This document shows, one piece after another, positions 1 to 7,773 of a stretch of DNA of 13,034 nt. The first letter of the stretch is position 1; every line of letters begins with the position of its first letter. The DNA lies in assembly GCA_030428825.1 (NCBI GenBank), contig JAUIEL010000112.1, positions 1 through 13,034 of the forward strand, read 5' to 3'. The stretch comes from a bacterium (GTDB taxonomy: Bacteria; Planctomycetota; B15-G4; JADJEK01). The notes under the pieces are model-generated. The model was not told the origin of the DNA. It saw nothing but the letters and a program-made list of their open reading frames with translations, and did not search any database. Position numbers and translations under genes: made by a program.

Positions 1-1089
1 CGTCGCGAACTCGTCGCCGGCGGCACCGTCGGAGGCCATCTGCTTCACCCGCTCGCCCCAGACGCCGCCGTCGAGGTGGAACAGGTAGCTCGCCCCCGCG
101 CTCGTCCCGGCGTCGTCGTCGAGCCGGGCACCGACCACCATGTCCGCGCCGTCGAGCGCGACGGAGGTCCCGAAGGCGTCGGACGAGAGGCCGTCGCTCG
201 CCACGAGGATCGCGGACTCGGACCAGCTCGCGCCGCCGAAGTCGAAGACGTACGCCTTGCTCGCGAGCGCCGCGCCGACCACCGCCCGCGCGCCGTCGAC
301 GTCGACGTCGTAGCCGAAGCGGTCGAAGCCGGTGGCGTCGGACGCCGTCAGCACCTGCTCCGTCCCCCAGACGCCGGCCGTCCGGCGGAAGACCGTCGCC
401 GTGTCGGCGTTCACCGCGCCGACGATCGCCACGTCCCCGTCGACCGCCACCGACCAGCCGAAGAAGTCGTTGAACCCCGGGCTCGATGCGACCAGCTTCG
501 CCTCCTGCGCCCACCCGATCCCGTCGAACCGGAAGACGTACGCGGATCCGGCGTTCGACGCGCCGTCGTCGTCGCGCGTCGCGCCGACCACGAGGACGTC
601 GCCGTCGATCGCGACCGAGTATCCGAACTGGTCCCCGGCCGCGGCGTCCCCGGCCACGAGCTTCGCGTCCGGCAGCCACGCGCCGCCGACGTACCGCAGG
701 ACGTAGACCGCGCCGGCGTCCGTTCCGGCGGCGTCCTGCAGGCGCGCCGAGACCACGGCGACCGACCCCGAGACCGCGACGGAGAACCCGAACGCGTCGC
801 TCGCGACCCCGTCGCCGGCGACGAGCTTCGCCTCCTCCGTGAACGTGCCGCCGATCCTCCGGTACACGTACGCCGCGCCGGCGTTCGAGCCCTGGTCGTC
901 GTCGGCCCACGCCCCGAGGAGCGCGACGTCCGCCGACAACGACACGTCGATCCCGAGCTGGTCGTCGGCGCCGAGCGTCGCCGGCGGGGCGAACTTCTCG
1001 AGCTCGTGGACGACGCACTGCGCCGAAGCGTCGAGAGCGCCGAAGAGGAACGCGAGCGTGACCGGGGCGAAGAGGCGGGAGGAGATCAT
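1..1089 (-). CDS. Secreted FG-GAP repeat (beta-propeller) protein, C-terminus cut off by window edge
   Basis: The frame is open from an ATG at 1089 to base 1 (363 codons, no stop), so the C-terminus lies outside the window. The start is supported by GGAG (1100-1097) seven bases upstream. Residues 1-23 form a Sec signal peptide (MISSRLFAPVTLAFLFGALD, then ASA before QC), so the protein is exported. From about residue 37 it consists of imperfect blades of the type F-G-x-S-V-A-x-x-G-x-x-x-V-V-G-A ... A-Y-V-F ... L-x-A-x-D-G. I count six full repeats and the start of a seventh. Repeats 1, 2, 3 and 6 are about 54 residues and carry an acidic D-D-D-x-G-x-x-A-G loop; repeats 4 and 5 are about 47 residues and lack it. 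FG-GAP repeats of this kind build integrin-alpha-like propellers used in adhesion or surface structures. The specific role is unknown. A C-terminal sorting signal could exist but is not visible. The 222-base gap upstream suggests it is transcribed apart from the glycosyltransferase gene. Confidence 0.9.
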   Translation of the reverse strand, partial: MISSRLFAPVTLAFLFGALDASAQCVVHELEKFAPPATLGADDQLGIDVSLSADVALLGAWADDDQGSNAGAAYVYRRIGGTFTEEAKLVAGDGVASDAFGFSVAVSGSVAVVSARLQDAAGTDAGAVYVLRYVGGAWLPDAKLVAGDAAAGDQFGYSVAIDGDVLVVGATRDDDGASNAGSAYVFRFDGIGWAQEAKLVASSPGFNDFFGWSVAVDGDVAIVGAVNADTATVFRRTAGVWGTEQVLTASDATGFDRFGYDVDVDGARAVVGAALASKAYVFDFGGASWSESAILVASDGLSSDAFGTSVALDGADMVVGARLDDDAGTSAGASYLFHLDGGVWGERVKQMASDGAAGDEFAT

Positions 1090-1311
1090 CGGACGGCTCC
1101 GGGAACGGCGCGGACGCGGAATGCTCCGCACGACGGGGTGAGATCCGCCCTCGCCGCAATCGGAGTGCCGCTCGGGGAGCGCCCGGACCGCCCGCGGCAG
1201 GGGGCCTCCCGCCGACGGGGAGATGTTCCGCTCGCCCGACCGAGGTTCCCGCTCCCCCTCCGGACGAGGAATCCTCACCGCCGACCTCGGTCCCGCGCGC
1301 CCCGCGGACGG
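1090..1311. other. Intergenic gap between FG-GAP gene and glycosyltransferase gene
   Basis: These 222 bases hold no credible gene. The stretch contains no TA dinucleotide at all, so no TANNNT -10 element can be drawn for the FG-GAP gene. Its promoter is either of another sigma class or transcription reads through from upstream. The recognisable elements are the Shine-Dalgarno site GGAG at 1100-1097 and the inverted repeat at 1238-1292. Confidence 0.6.
1238..1292 (-). terminator. Nested inverted repeat, possible transcript-end structure after the glycosyltransferase gene
   Basis: GACCGAGGT (1238-1246) and ACCTCGGTC (1284-1292) are a perfect 9-base inverted repeat. The 37-base loop contains a second small palindrome, GAGGAATCCTC (1266-1276). 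It begins about 20 bases after the stop codon of the glycosyltransferase gene on the minus strand, where a terminator or 3'-end-stabilising hairpin would be expected. There is no T-rich tract after the stem, so classic intrinsic termination is doubtful. Confidence 0.3.
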
Positions 1312-2091
1312 TCACCCGCCGGTCCGCTCCAGGTAGTCGACGACGTCGTCGCCGAAGAGCGGGCCGACGAGGAACGGGGGGAGACGGTACTGCGGGAAGA
1401 GCGCGGAGTGGTTCCGCGCGTGGTGCGTCGCCAGGAGGATCGGGTCGGTGTCCCCCACGAGGCGGACCCGGAACCGCGCCTCCGCCTTCCGCACGAACGT
1501 GTAGTCCTCGCGGTGGTGGATGTCGTCGAACCCGACCTCCTCCACCACGCGCCGCCGGTAGACCAGCGAGTTGCCGTACCCGAACAGGCTCCGCTCGATC
1601 CACTCCCGCTGCTTCTCCTCCGGGAAGTCCGAGAGCCGGAGCGGCGCCAGCTCCTTCCCGCCCTCCACGCGGAAGTGGACCGGCGCGGCGTCGGCGGTGT
1701 CCCAGTACGCGAACGCGCGGTGCGGGTGGCTGAAGACGAACCACCCCGACAGCTTCACGAGGTCGTGCCCCTCGAGGTGCTCGAGCATCCGTTCGAGGTA
1801 GCGCGGGGCGTAGTGGTCGTCGTCGTCGAAGTGCGCGATCACGTCGCCGCGGGCGCGCGCCGCGAGGAACCCCCGCTTCCCGCCGAGCGTGTACCGGTCG
1901 GGCGTGTGGAAGTAACGCACCCGATCGTCCTCGAGCGACGAGAAGAACGGGGACGGCTCCGGACCGTCGTCGAGGACGAGGAGCTCGCGCGGCTCGTGGG
2001 TCTGCTCGTCGAACCACCGGTACAGCCACGGGTGGAAGTCGGGGCGATCGAAGGTCGGCGTGATCACGCTGACGAGGGGGCCGTCGCTCAT
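1312..2091 (-). CDS. Family 2 (GT-A fold) glycosyltransferase
   Basis: This 259-residue protein is predicted to transfer a sugar from a nucleotide-sugar donor. It starts with the GT2 beta-strand signature VSVITPTFDRP (residues 7-17) and has LLVLDDG (37-43). An LGGKRGFLAARARGD segment (69-83) leads into the DxD-type donor and metal site FDDDDHY (88-94). An acidic H-R-E-D-Y-T-F motif (193-199) is in the position of the catalytic-base E-D pair of GT2 enzymes. No signal peptide or membrane helix is seen, so it should act in the cytoplasm; at 259 residues it is a bare catalytic domain. The ATG at 2091 follows the MBL gene stop by 22 bases with only a weak GGGAA ribosome site, so it is probably the last gene of the metallopeptidase-MBL operon. 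The acceptor is unknown. Whether it belongs functionally to that module or is a bystander cannot be told from one genome. Confidence 0.9.
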   Translation of the reverse strand: MSDGPLVSVITPTFDRPDFHPWLYRWFDEQTHEPRELLVLDDGPEPSPFFSSLEDDRVRYFHTPDRYTLGGKRGFLAARARGDVIAHFDDDDHYAPRYLERMLEHLEGHDLVKLSGWFVFSHPHRAFAYWDTADAAPVHFRVEGGKELAPLRLSDFPEEKQREWIERSLFGYGNSLVYRRRVVEEVGFDDIHHREDYTFVRKAEARFRVRLVGDTDPILLATHHARNHSALFPQYRLPPFLVGPLFGDDVVDYLERTGG

Positions 2092-2113
2092 CGGAGGTTC
2101 CCGGGGTCGGCGG

Positions 2114-3646
2114 TCACGCGTCGGGGACGTCGAGGTCGACGTACAGGTCCCGCACGTCGACGCGCCGTTCGAAGGCGCGCCACGCGGCGGGCTTCCTCCC
2201 GTCCGGTTCGACGAGGCCGACGTCCGCGCGCAGGATCCGGTCGCCCGTCCGTCGCCGGAGGTCGGCGTAGAGCGGACCGAACGGCATCTTCCAGGGGTAC
2301 GGTCGCCGGTCGAGCGCCCACGTCTCGTCGACGGGGATCATCGCGGCGAGCTCGGCGCTGGTCATCAGCTCCAGCCCCCGGGTCTTCAACGTCGCGTTGT
2401 GGCTGCCGTGGTGGCCGACCTTGTAGAGGACCGTCCGGCGCAGGAGGTCCGTCGCGTCGACGGTCTCCCCGCGCGCCAGGCCGTTCGCCTCGGACCACCC
2501 GCCGTCGTGCCAGGAGTGCCAGTTCCCGACCTGGGCGTCGCCGGCGAACAGGAGGACCTTGCCGGTCGCCATCAGCTCGATCGCCAGGACCAGGCTCGTG
2601 TTGTTCGTCGCCGCGTCGAGCTTCAACGCGAGCGACTCCCCGGGGACGCACCAGTCCCGCTCGATCCGCCTCCACGCCAGCTCGTCGCCCTCGCCGAACC
2701 CGTACGACCGGTGGAAGAACGCGTACCGCTCCGCGTTCTCCTTCACGATGTCCGCGGCGAGCCGGAAGTTCCCCGCGAACGGCGGCGCCGCCGCTTCGAT
2801 CCGGTCGGTCGGCCCGAGTCCTCCGCCGTCGGCGCCGAGCAGCGCGACCGAGAGCGCCTCGTCCGGCGTCAGCGCGTGGTCGGGCTCGTGGTACACCTCC
2901 CCGGGGCGCGACGACGGTCGCGCCCGCATCAGCGACCGGACGTCCTCGGGCGGACCGAGCACGAAGATCCGCACGCCGTCCACCCCCGGCAGCGAGAGCG
3001 GCGCCTGCTTCGGCCGGAGGTAGAGCGGCGGTTCCGGACAGAGATCGAGGATCCCGTCGCGCACCGCGCGCGACGACACCCCCAGCCCCCCGTCGAGCGA
3101 CCCCGCGTCGAAGAACGACAGGAGCGAACCGATGCCGGCCGCCGCGCCGCCGTCCGCCCCGAGCGCCCGGGCCGCGGCGCCGGCGCCGCGCAGCATCAGG
3201 GAGCGCGCGCGGTCGAGCCGCTTCGCGAGCGGGTCGGCCGGGTCCTCGGTCCATCCGAACCAGAGCTGGCCGACCTCCATCGACGCGAACGTCTCCCGCG
3301 CGGCGTGGAAGCCGCTGATGTGATCGCCGTGCTCGTGCGTCACGACCACGACGTCGAGACGTCCCCCCGTCGTCGCGCGGACGTGCTCGACGATCCGCCG
3401 GGCGCGGTCGTTCCCGCCGCGGACCTGCGAGTGCACCCCGCAGTCGATCAGCATGTGGAACGGATCGCCGTCCGTCCGGCGGAACGCGAGGAGGAAGCAG
3501 TCGCCGAGCCCGGCGCGGTACATCCGGACGGTCACCCCGCTCTCGGGGGCGCCCATCCGCTCCGCCGCCGGCGACGCCGCGGGCGCGCCCGACGCCGTCC
3601 GCTTCGCCCGCTTCTTCCCCGCCGCCCTCGAACCTCGCTTCGTCAC
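2114..3646 (-). CDS. MBL-fold metallo-hydrolase, ComEC/Rec2-like, with large insertion
   Basis: This is a 510-residue protein starting at GTG 3646. The start is fixed by GGGAGGGGA (3659-3651) just upstream and by the 4-base GTGA overlap with the stop of the preceding peptidase gene. Residues 1-37 are a basic, Lys/Arg/Ala-rich, probably disordered tail. The fold begins with MYRAGLGDCFLLAF (42-55) and LIDCG (66-70). It has the metal motif T-H-E-H-G-D-H (103-109), NNTSLVLAIEL (348-358), L-F-A-G-D (366-370, Asp metal ligand) and V-G-H-H-G-S-H-N (410-417). The last two are typical of the ComEC-type and stand-alone MBL hydrolases linked to nucleic-acid or nucleotide hydrolysis. Between residues 115 and 340 lies an unusually long insertion rich in Gly/Ala/Asp that I do not recognise. 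No signal peptide or membrane segment is visible, so it is a soluble cytoplasmic hydrolase rather than a DNA-uptake channel. The substrate is unknown. Tight coupling to the peptidase argues for joint function in equal amounts. Confidence 0.9.
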   Translation of the reverse strand: MTKRGSRAAGKKRAKRTASGAPAASPAAERMGAPESGVTVRMYRAGLGDCFLLAFRRTDGDPFHMLIDCGVHSQVRGGNDRARRIVEHVRATTGGRLDVVVVTHEHGDHISGFHAARETFASMEVGQLWFGWTEDPADPLAKRLDRARSLMLRGAGAAARALGADGGAAAGIGSLLSFFDAGSLDGGLGVSSRAVRDGILDLCPEPPLYLRPKQAPLSLPGVDGVRIFVLGPPEDVRSLMRARPSSRPGEVYHEPDHALTPDEALSVALLGADGGGLGPTDRIEAAAPPFAGNFRLAADIVKENAERYAFFHRSYGFGEGDELAWRRIERDWCVPGESLALKLDAATNNTSLVLAIELMATGKVLLFAGDAQVGNWHSWHDGGWSEANGLARGETVDATDLLRRTVLYKVGHHGSHNATLKTRGLELMTSAELAAMIPVDETWALDRRPYPWKMPFGPLYADLRRRTGDRILRADVGLVEPDGRKPAAWRAFERRVDVRDLYVDLDVPDA

Positions 3647-6303
3647 GACGTCCCCTCCCGCTCCTCGATCGGCCGGTGGAGCATCGCGAACGGCTCCCGC
3701 ACGCCGGCGCCCCTCCCGGCGTCCCCCAGGTACGTCGCCCGCAGCGAGCCGTCCCCGCCGCCCAGGAACGCCCGCTGTCGCCTCAGCCGCCCGGCGCTCA
3801 GGATGTGCTTGTTGATCGCGTACCGCACCCGGCACGTCTCCGGATCGACCAGCAGCGTGCAGCCGCCCCGCAACACGAAGTCCCCGTGATCGTCCGCGTG
3901 CTCCGGCCCCTCGGCGTCGACCCTGGCCTGCGTCTCCTCGTCGAGGTAGCCGCGCCGCCGCTGGAGGATCTCGATCACGAAGTCGGTCCGCGTCTCCCCG
4001 AGCGGCGTCCCCCGGCGGGCGAGCCGGACCGAGTGGACCTCGATCGTCGGGCGTCCGTGTCGCCGGAAGACGCTCTTCGGCGCGTCGGTCGAGATCGCGA
4101 GCCCGATCTCCTCCGCCATCGGTCCGGAGCACGACGTCCGGAGCCACCGGTGGACGGTCCGCGCGTTCTGCCGCATTCGCTCCCAGAGCTCCCGCCGATC
4201 GCTCGTCTGCCGCCACTCCGGCTCGATCCCCGCGCCCGGCGCGAAGAGCGACGTGAGGTCGACGTCGTGGTTCCGCGGCGGTCGCCAGACGAGCGACTCC
4301 TCCGAGAGCGTCCGGACGTCGCCCGGGTAGATCCCCCGGCGCTGGAACGCCTCGACGAACGCCAGCCGGTAGTGGAGCCGATCGTCGGGGACCGCGTCGA
4401 CGTCCGCCGTGATCAGGGCGCGCAGGTAGTCGCCGAACGTGATGTCGACCGGGGGACAGTAGTCGAGGGCGCGGATGCAGATCCGCAGGACGTGGTCCGC
4501 GGCCGTCGAGGCCTCCTTGGCGAGGCGCTTCACGAGGTCCGGGTGCAGCTCTCCCGGGGCGAGGATGCCGCTCCCCTGGGTCGCGATCCGGAGGAGGTCG
4601 TCGATCCGGGAGCGGTAGATCGAGAGGAACGCGTCGAACACCGCGGCGACCAGGATCGCGCCCCGTTCGTGCGGCTCGTCGGTGCCGAGCAGGGCGCCGG
4701 GGTCCGGCTCCCGACGCCGCCACTCGCCGGTCCGCTCGTCGACGCGGCCGATCGCGTCCCGCAGGGATCCGTGGCGCCCGATCGAACGCCCGAACTCCTG
4801 CGCGAGCTGGCCGAGGAGGTTCTCCGCGCCGAGGTCGCTCCGCGTCCGCGCGATCTCGTGCTCGAGCACCCCCGGGTGGGAGAAGTGCTGGAAGAGCGCG
4901 ACCAGGTCGGCGAACGCCTCGTGGAACGCGAGGACGTCGCGGTTCGTCGCCTCGGCGAATCGGGGGTGGAGCCCGTCGAGCAACGCGTGCGACATCTCGT
5001 GCGCGATGACGTCGTGCGACAGGCAGGTGAAGATCATCGCCCCCGGGGCGATCGAGGGGTGGTCGGACTCGGCCTGGAAGTAGCCGAACAGCAGCGCCTT
5101 CCGCTCGGGGCTGTAGTACGCGTTCGCCTCGCGGAGCGCGTGCGGGTAGACGCGGAGCCGCTGGACGTACTCGGACCTCCGGACGCGGCCGTCCTCGTCG
5201 CGGACCCGCCGGGCCGACCAGAGGGCGCGCCGTCCCAGGGCTCGCTCGAAGCTCCCCACGACGTTCATCGCGACCGCGAACACCATCTGCTGATGGAACC
5301 GCGGATCTCCCTCCGCGGGGTCGAGCCCGTCGGCGGCGAGGAGCGCGGGCTCGTCGAGGTCGACCGGCTCGTAGAAGCAGTCGTTCGCCGGGTCGTGGTC
5401 GATCACCTCGACGTACTCCCCCACCGGCCCGGCCGACAGCGTGCTCTTCCCCGCCGCGTCCGCCTCCCACGGCACGCGCAACGTCACCTCGTTCAGCCCG
5501 GCCGTCTCGCGGGCCCTCGAGGCGGTCGGGTCGAGCGCGAACGCCCGGATGCGCCGCGTCGGCGGTCGCGTCACCTCGAGCGCGGGATCGGCGTCGACGA
5601 GGTCCCGGAAGACGCGGGCGACGAGAGCCCGCTCGTCGGGGGAGGCGTTGCGGACGTTCAGGATCCGCTTCGCCTGGAGCCAGGTGGTCCCGTGCGACCC
5701 GAGATCCCTCGGGGCCAGCCGGACCGCCCTGCGGTACTCCTTCGCCGCCTCGGCGACCGCGCCGCGCAACAACATCGCCTCGGCCGAGGTCGCGAGCCAC
5801 CAGTAGTCGACCGACCTCCCCGCCTCCTCGAGGATCGAGCGTTCGATCTCCAGCGCCTTCTCCACGTCCTTCAGGAACCGCTCCGCCGCCTCGTCGTCGC
5901 CGAGGAGCGCGCTCTTCGCCGCGGCGTTGATCCCGCAGTACGACTTCTCCGGTTCGAGTCGGAACCCCTCCGCGTAGAGGTCGCGCGAGCGGCGGAGGAG
6001 GGCGACGCGGCCCGTCCGGTCGTACCAGTCCATGTAGGTCCGGCCGAGGATCCCGAGCGTCTCGCCGTCGACGTGCCCCTCGTCGCGGAGGGCGGCGAGG
6101 GTCCTCCGCGCCTCCCTCGCCAGTCCGAGGCGCGCCAGCGCCAGCCCGCGGAGCTGGCGAAGGCGGACCGACGGCTCGGAGATCGCGTCGATCGTCGCCC
6201 GCGCCTCGTCGTACCGCTTCTCGCCGACGAGCCGCTCGACCTCCTCCTCGATCGCCGCGATCCCGTCGGCCGCCTCGGCCCTCTCCTTCTTCCGCTTGCT
6301 CAC
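3643..6303 (-). CDS. TPR (ASK1/TRAFs-binding-like) and gluzincin metallopeptidase fusion
   Basis: This 886-residue protein starts at GTG 6303, preceded by GGGAG (6315-6311) at seven bases. No signal peptide is seen, so it is cytoplasmic. Residues 20-220 are helical TPR repeats. Within them, GRTYMD (87-92), a G-F-x-L-E-P segment (113-118) and C-G-I-N-A-A (123-128) match the signature I remember from the MAP3K/ASK1 TRAFs-binding TPR domain (G-R-x-Y-x-D ... F-x-x-E-P ... G-I-N-A-A). DYWWLATSAEAMLL follows at 166-179. Residues 250-430 form a pre-catalytic region. The zinc site is HEMSH (435-439), followed by N-R-D-V-L-A-F-H-E-A-F-A-D (454-466) with Glu462 as the probable third ligand, as in gluzincins related to M4. 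His545, in P-H-E-R-G-A-I-L-V-A, sits where a thermolysin-type catalytic His would fall (inference). Residues 660-886 are an unrecognised, probably beta-rich domain with R-G-G-C-T-L-L-V-D (812-820). It is translationally coupled to the MBL hydrolase. Substrate unknown. Confidence 0.88.
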   Translation of the reverse strand: MSKRKKERAEAADGIAAIEEEVERLVGEKRYDEARATIDAISEPSVRLRQLRGLALARLGLAREARRTLAALRDEGHVDGETLGILGRTYMDWYDRTGRVALLRRSRDLYAEGFRLEPEKSYCGINAAAKSALLGDDEAAERFLKDVEKALEIERSILEEAGRSVDYWWLATSAEAMLLRGAVAEAAKEYRRAVRLAPRDLGSHGTTWLQAKRILNVRNASPDERALVARVFRDLVDADPALEVTRPPTRRIRAFALDPTASRARETAGLNEVTLRVPWEADAAGKSTLSAGPVGEYVEVIDHDPANDCFYEPVDLDEPALLAADGLDPAEGDPRFHQQMVFAVAMNVVGSFERALGRRALWSARRVRDEDGRVRRSEYVQRLRVYPHALREANAYYSPERKALLFGYFQAESDHPSIAPGAMIFTCLSHDVIAHEMSHALLDGLHPRFAEATNRDVLAFHEAFADLVALFQHFSHPGVLEHEIARTRSDLGAENLLGQLAQEFGRSIGRHGSLRDAIGRVDERTGEWRRREPDPGALLGTDEPHERGAILVAAVFDAFLSIYRSRIDDLLRIATQGSGILAPGELHPDLVKRLAKEASTAADHVLRICIRALDYCPPVDITFGDYLRALITADVDAVPDDRLHYRLAFVEAFQRRGIYPGDVRTLSEESLVWRPPRNHDVDLTSLFAPGAGIEPEWRQTSDRRELWERMRQNARTVHRWLRTSCSGPMAEEIGLAISTDAPKSVFRRHGRPTIEVHSVRLARRGTPLGETRTDFVIEILQRRRGYLDEETQARVDAEGPEHADDHGDFVLRGGCTLLVDPETCRVRYAINKHILSAGRLRRQRAFLGGGDGSLRATYLGDAGRGAGVREPFAMLHRPIEEREGTS

Positions 6304-6371
6304 GCGCCTGCTCCCACCGCCGGTTCCGGCCCGCCCGAGCCTACCGATCGCGCGCCGACGCCGCTCGCCCG
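6304..6371 (-). promoter_or_regulatory. Leader of the TPR-peptidase gene: weak -10, palindrome, ribosome site
   Basis: The 68-base gap holds TAGGCT (6343-6338) as a possible -10, with no -35 match upstream. It also holds the palindrome GCCGG-TT-CCGGC (6319-6330), which would start close to the predicted transcript 5' end, and the ribosome site GGGAG (6315-6311). An internal promoter would let the peptidase-MBL pair be expressed apart from the secreted peptidase gene upstream. The evidence is short motifs only. Confidence 0.3.
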
Positions 6372-7766
6372 TCAGCCCGCGGCCTCCTCGACCCACGCCC
6401 GCAGCGCCGCGTCGAGCTCGCCGGCGACGTCCGCGAACAGCCGGTCGAACAGCGTCGCCGCGTCCCCGGCCTCGCCGCCCGCGCGGTCGTACCCCGCGCC
6501 GAGACAGAACCCCTCCCACTCCTCGAACGGCGCCCGGAACCGCTCGTCGTCGGTCGTCCGGAGGAACGTGTAGAGCGCCCACGACGCGGCGTAGAACCGC
6601 GGCCCCGACCCGTCCATCCGGTTGATGAACTCGGCCGCGTCGCCCGCGACGAGCGCCGCCGCGTCGATCCAGCCGTCGCCGTCGAGGAGCGCGCGCAGCC
6701 GGCGCGCCGCCAGCGGGCGGGCGACGGTCAGGGCGCCGTCCCGCCACTCGACCGTCCCCTCGCCGCCGAACGTCGTCGCGAACCCCTCGTCGTACCACGA
6801 CGGCATCGACGATCCGAACGCCTGGAAGTGGAACAGGTGCGCCGCCTCGTGGGTCGCGATCTCCTCGAGCCCGGGCTGGAGGAACGTCACCGCGAAGCCG
6901 TCGCCGCCGTGCGCGAACCCGTTCGCCATCCGCCGGACCGCGTGCCCGCTCTCGTCGCAGTACCGCTGGTACGCCTCGCGGTCGGGGAAGACGAACAGAC
7001 CGAGCGTCTCGTCGGGCTCCTGCCCGGTGAACTCCGCCAGCGCGTCGTACGCCGCGTCGAGGAGCGGGACGAGCGCGGCGGCGCGGTCCTCGGAGTCGAG
7101 CGTGCGGACGAGGACGTGCTCGCCGCGCGCCTCGGTCACGGCCGCGACGTCGGGGAGGCTCCGGAGCATCGAATCTCGCACGACCAGCCGGTCGTCGACC
7201 CGCACCAGGTCGCGCTCGACGAGCAGCGCGGACGCCTCCTCGCCGATCGAGACGTCGCCGAGGTCGATCCGACCGCGCGAGTCGAGCTCGATCGGTCCGC
7301 GGTGCAGCTCGAGGGCGCGCAGGAACGACGCCCGCGCCCGCTCCTCCAGCCCCTCGTCGCGGCGGAGCTTGAACGCGTACGTGCCGACCTGGACGCAGAC
7401 CGACTTGTGCGCCTCGTCGCACGCCTCCGCCTTCCGGACGAACGCGGCCCCGACCCGCTCCTTCGGCGAGCGCCACCTCTTCTTCTTCCACGCCGGGTTG
7501 TCGTAGTCCTGGAGGAGGCGGACGAACCGGTTCATGCCGACGTGGCGCGGTCGCACCTCGAGGCACTTCCGGAAGAAGTGGATCGCCTCCTTCCGATAGC
7601 CCGAGAAGTAGTACGGCTTGCCGGCCTCGAAGAACCGTTCGAACAGCCGCGTCGTCACCTTCCGCTCGTACGCGTCGACGCGCGCGAGGCTCTCCGCCGG
7701 GCCGGCGGGAGGGACGGCGGGCGCGAAGGCGGGGAGGAGGAGGGCGAGCACCACGGCCTCGATCAT
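6372..7766 (-). CDS. Secreted HEAAH zinc peptidase-like protein (MA clan)
   Basis: This is a 464-residue protein starting at ATG 7766. Residues 1-24 are a hydrophobic signal sequence (MIEAVVLALLLPAFAPAV), which lacks the usual positive N-terminus, so it is probably exported to the periplasm or surface. Residues 30-160 are a helical, TPR-like region containing GYRKEAIHFFRKCLEVRPRH (56-75). The C-terminal half is a peptidase-MA-type domain with FVFPDREAY (258-266), the zinc motif H-E-A-A-H (306-310) and P-S-W-Y-D-E-G-F-A (322-330). Glu327 of that segment is the expected third metal ligand, followed by FYAASWALYTFL (391-402). This arrangement is common in planctomycete secreted proteins of the DUF1570/peptidase MA type. 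No Shine-Dalgarno site is present; a -35/-10 pair ends seven bases before the ATG, suggesting a leaderless mRNA. The 68-base gap to the next gene allows co-transcription or an internal promoter. The substrate is unknown, and some relatives may be non-catalytic. Confidence 0.85.
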   Translation of the reverse strand: MIEAVVLALLLPAFAPAVPPAGPAESLARVDAYERKVTTRLFERFFEAGKPYYFSGYRKEAIHFFRKCLEVRPRHVGMNRFVRLLQDYDNPAWKKKRWRSPKERVGAAFVRKAEACDEAHKSVCVQVGTYAFKLRRDEGLEERARASFLRALELHRGPIELDSRGRIDLGDVSIGEEASALLVERDLVRVDDRLVVRDSMLRSLPDVAAVTEARGEHVLVRTLDSEDRAAALVPLLDAAYDALAEFTGQEPDETLGLFVFPDREAYQRYCDESGHAVRRMANGFAHGGDGFAVTFLQPGLEEIATHEAAHLFHFQAFGSSMPSWYDEGFATTFGGEGTVEWRDGALTVARPLAARRLRALLDGDGWIDAAALVAGDAAEFINRMDGSGPRFYAASWALYTFLRTTDDERFRAPFEEWEGFCLGAGYDRAGGEAGDAATLFDRLFADVAGELDAALRAWVEEAAG

Positions 7767-7773
7767 CCCGAGG

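Noticed and set aside
76..3318. Very long open frame on the plus strand (also 2060-3889, 3676-6573, 8572-10590)
   Set aside because: Translations are dominated by Arg, Pro, Ala and Gly with no recognisable domain, and each lies antisense to a gene with clear motifs. Long antisense frames are expected at this GC content.
2114..3646. Class B beta-lactamase or the ComEC DNA-uptake channel
   Set aside because: No signal peptide for a beta-lactamase and no transmembrane segments for ComEC; only the soluble MBL domain is present.
3647..5800. Extension of the MBL gene frame upstream to 5800
   Set aside because: The added part is a shadow of the TPR-peptidase gene. GTG 3646 has a ribosome site and a GTGA overlap.
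2114..6303. Calling the TPR-peptidase/MBL pair a known defence system such as Lamassu
   Set aside because: No SMC/ATPase, nucleic-acid-sensing, toxin or CRISPR component is present, and a peptidase plus an MBL protein alone does not define a named system.
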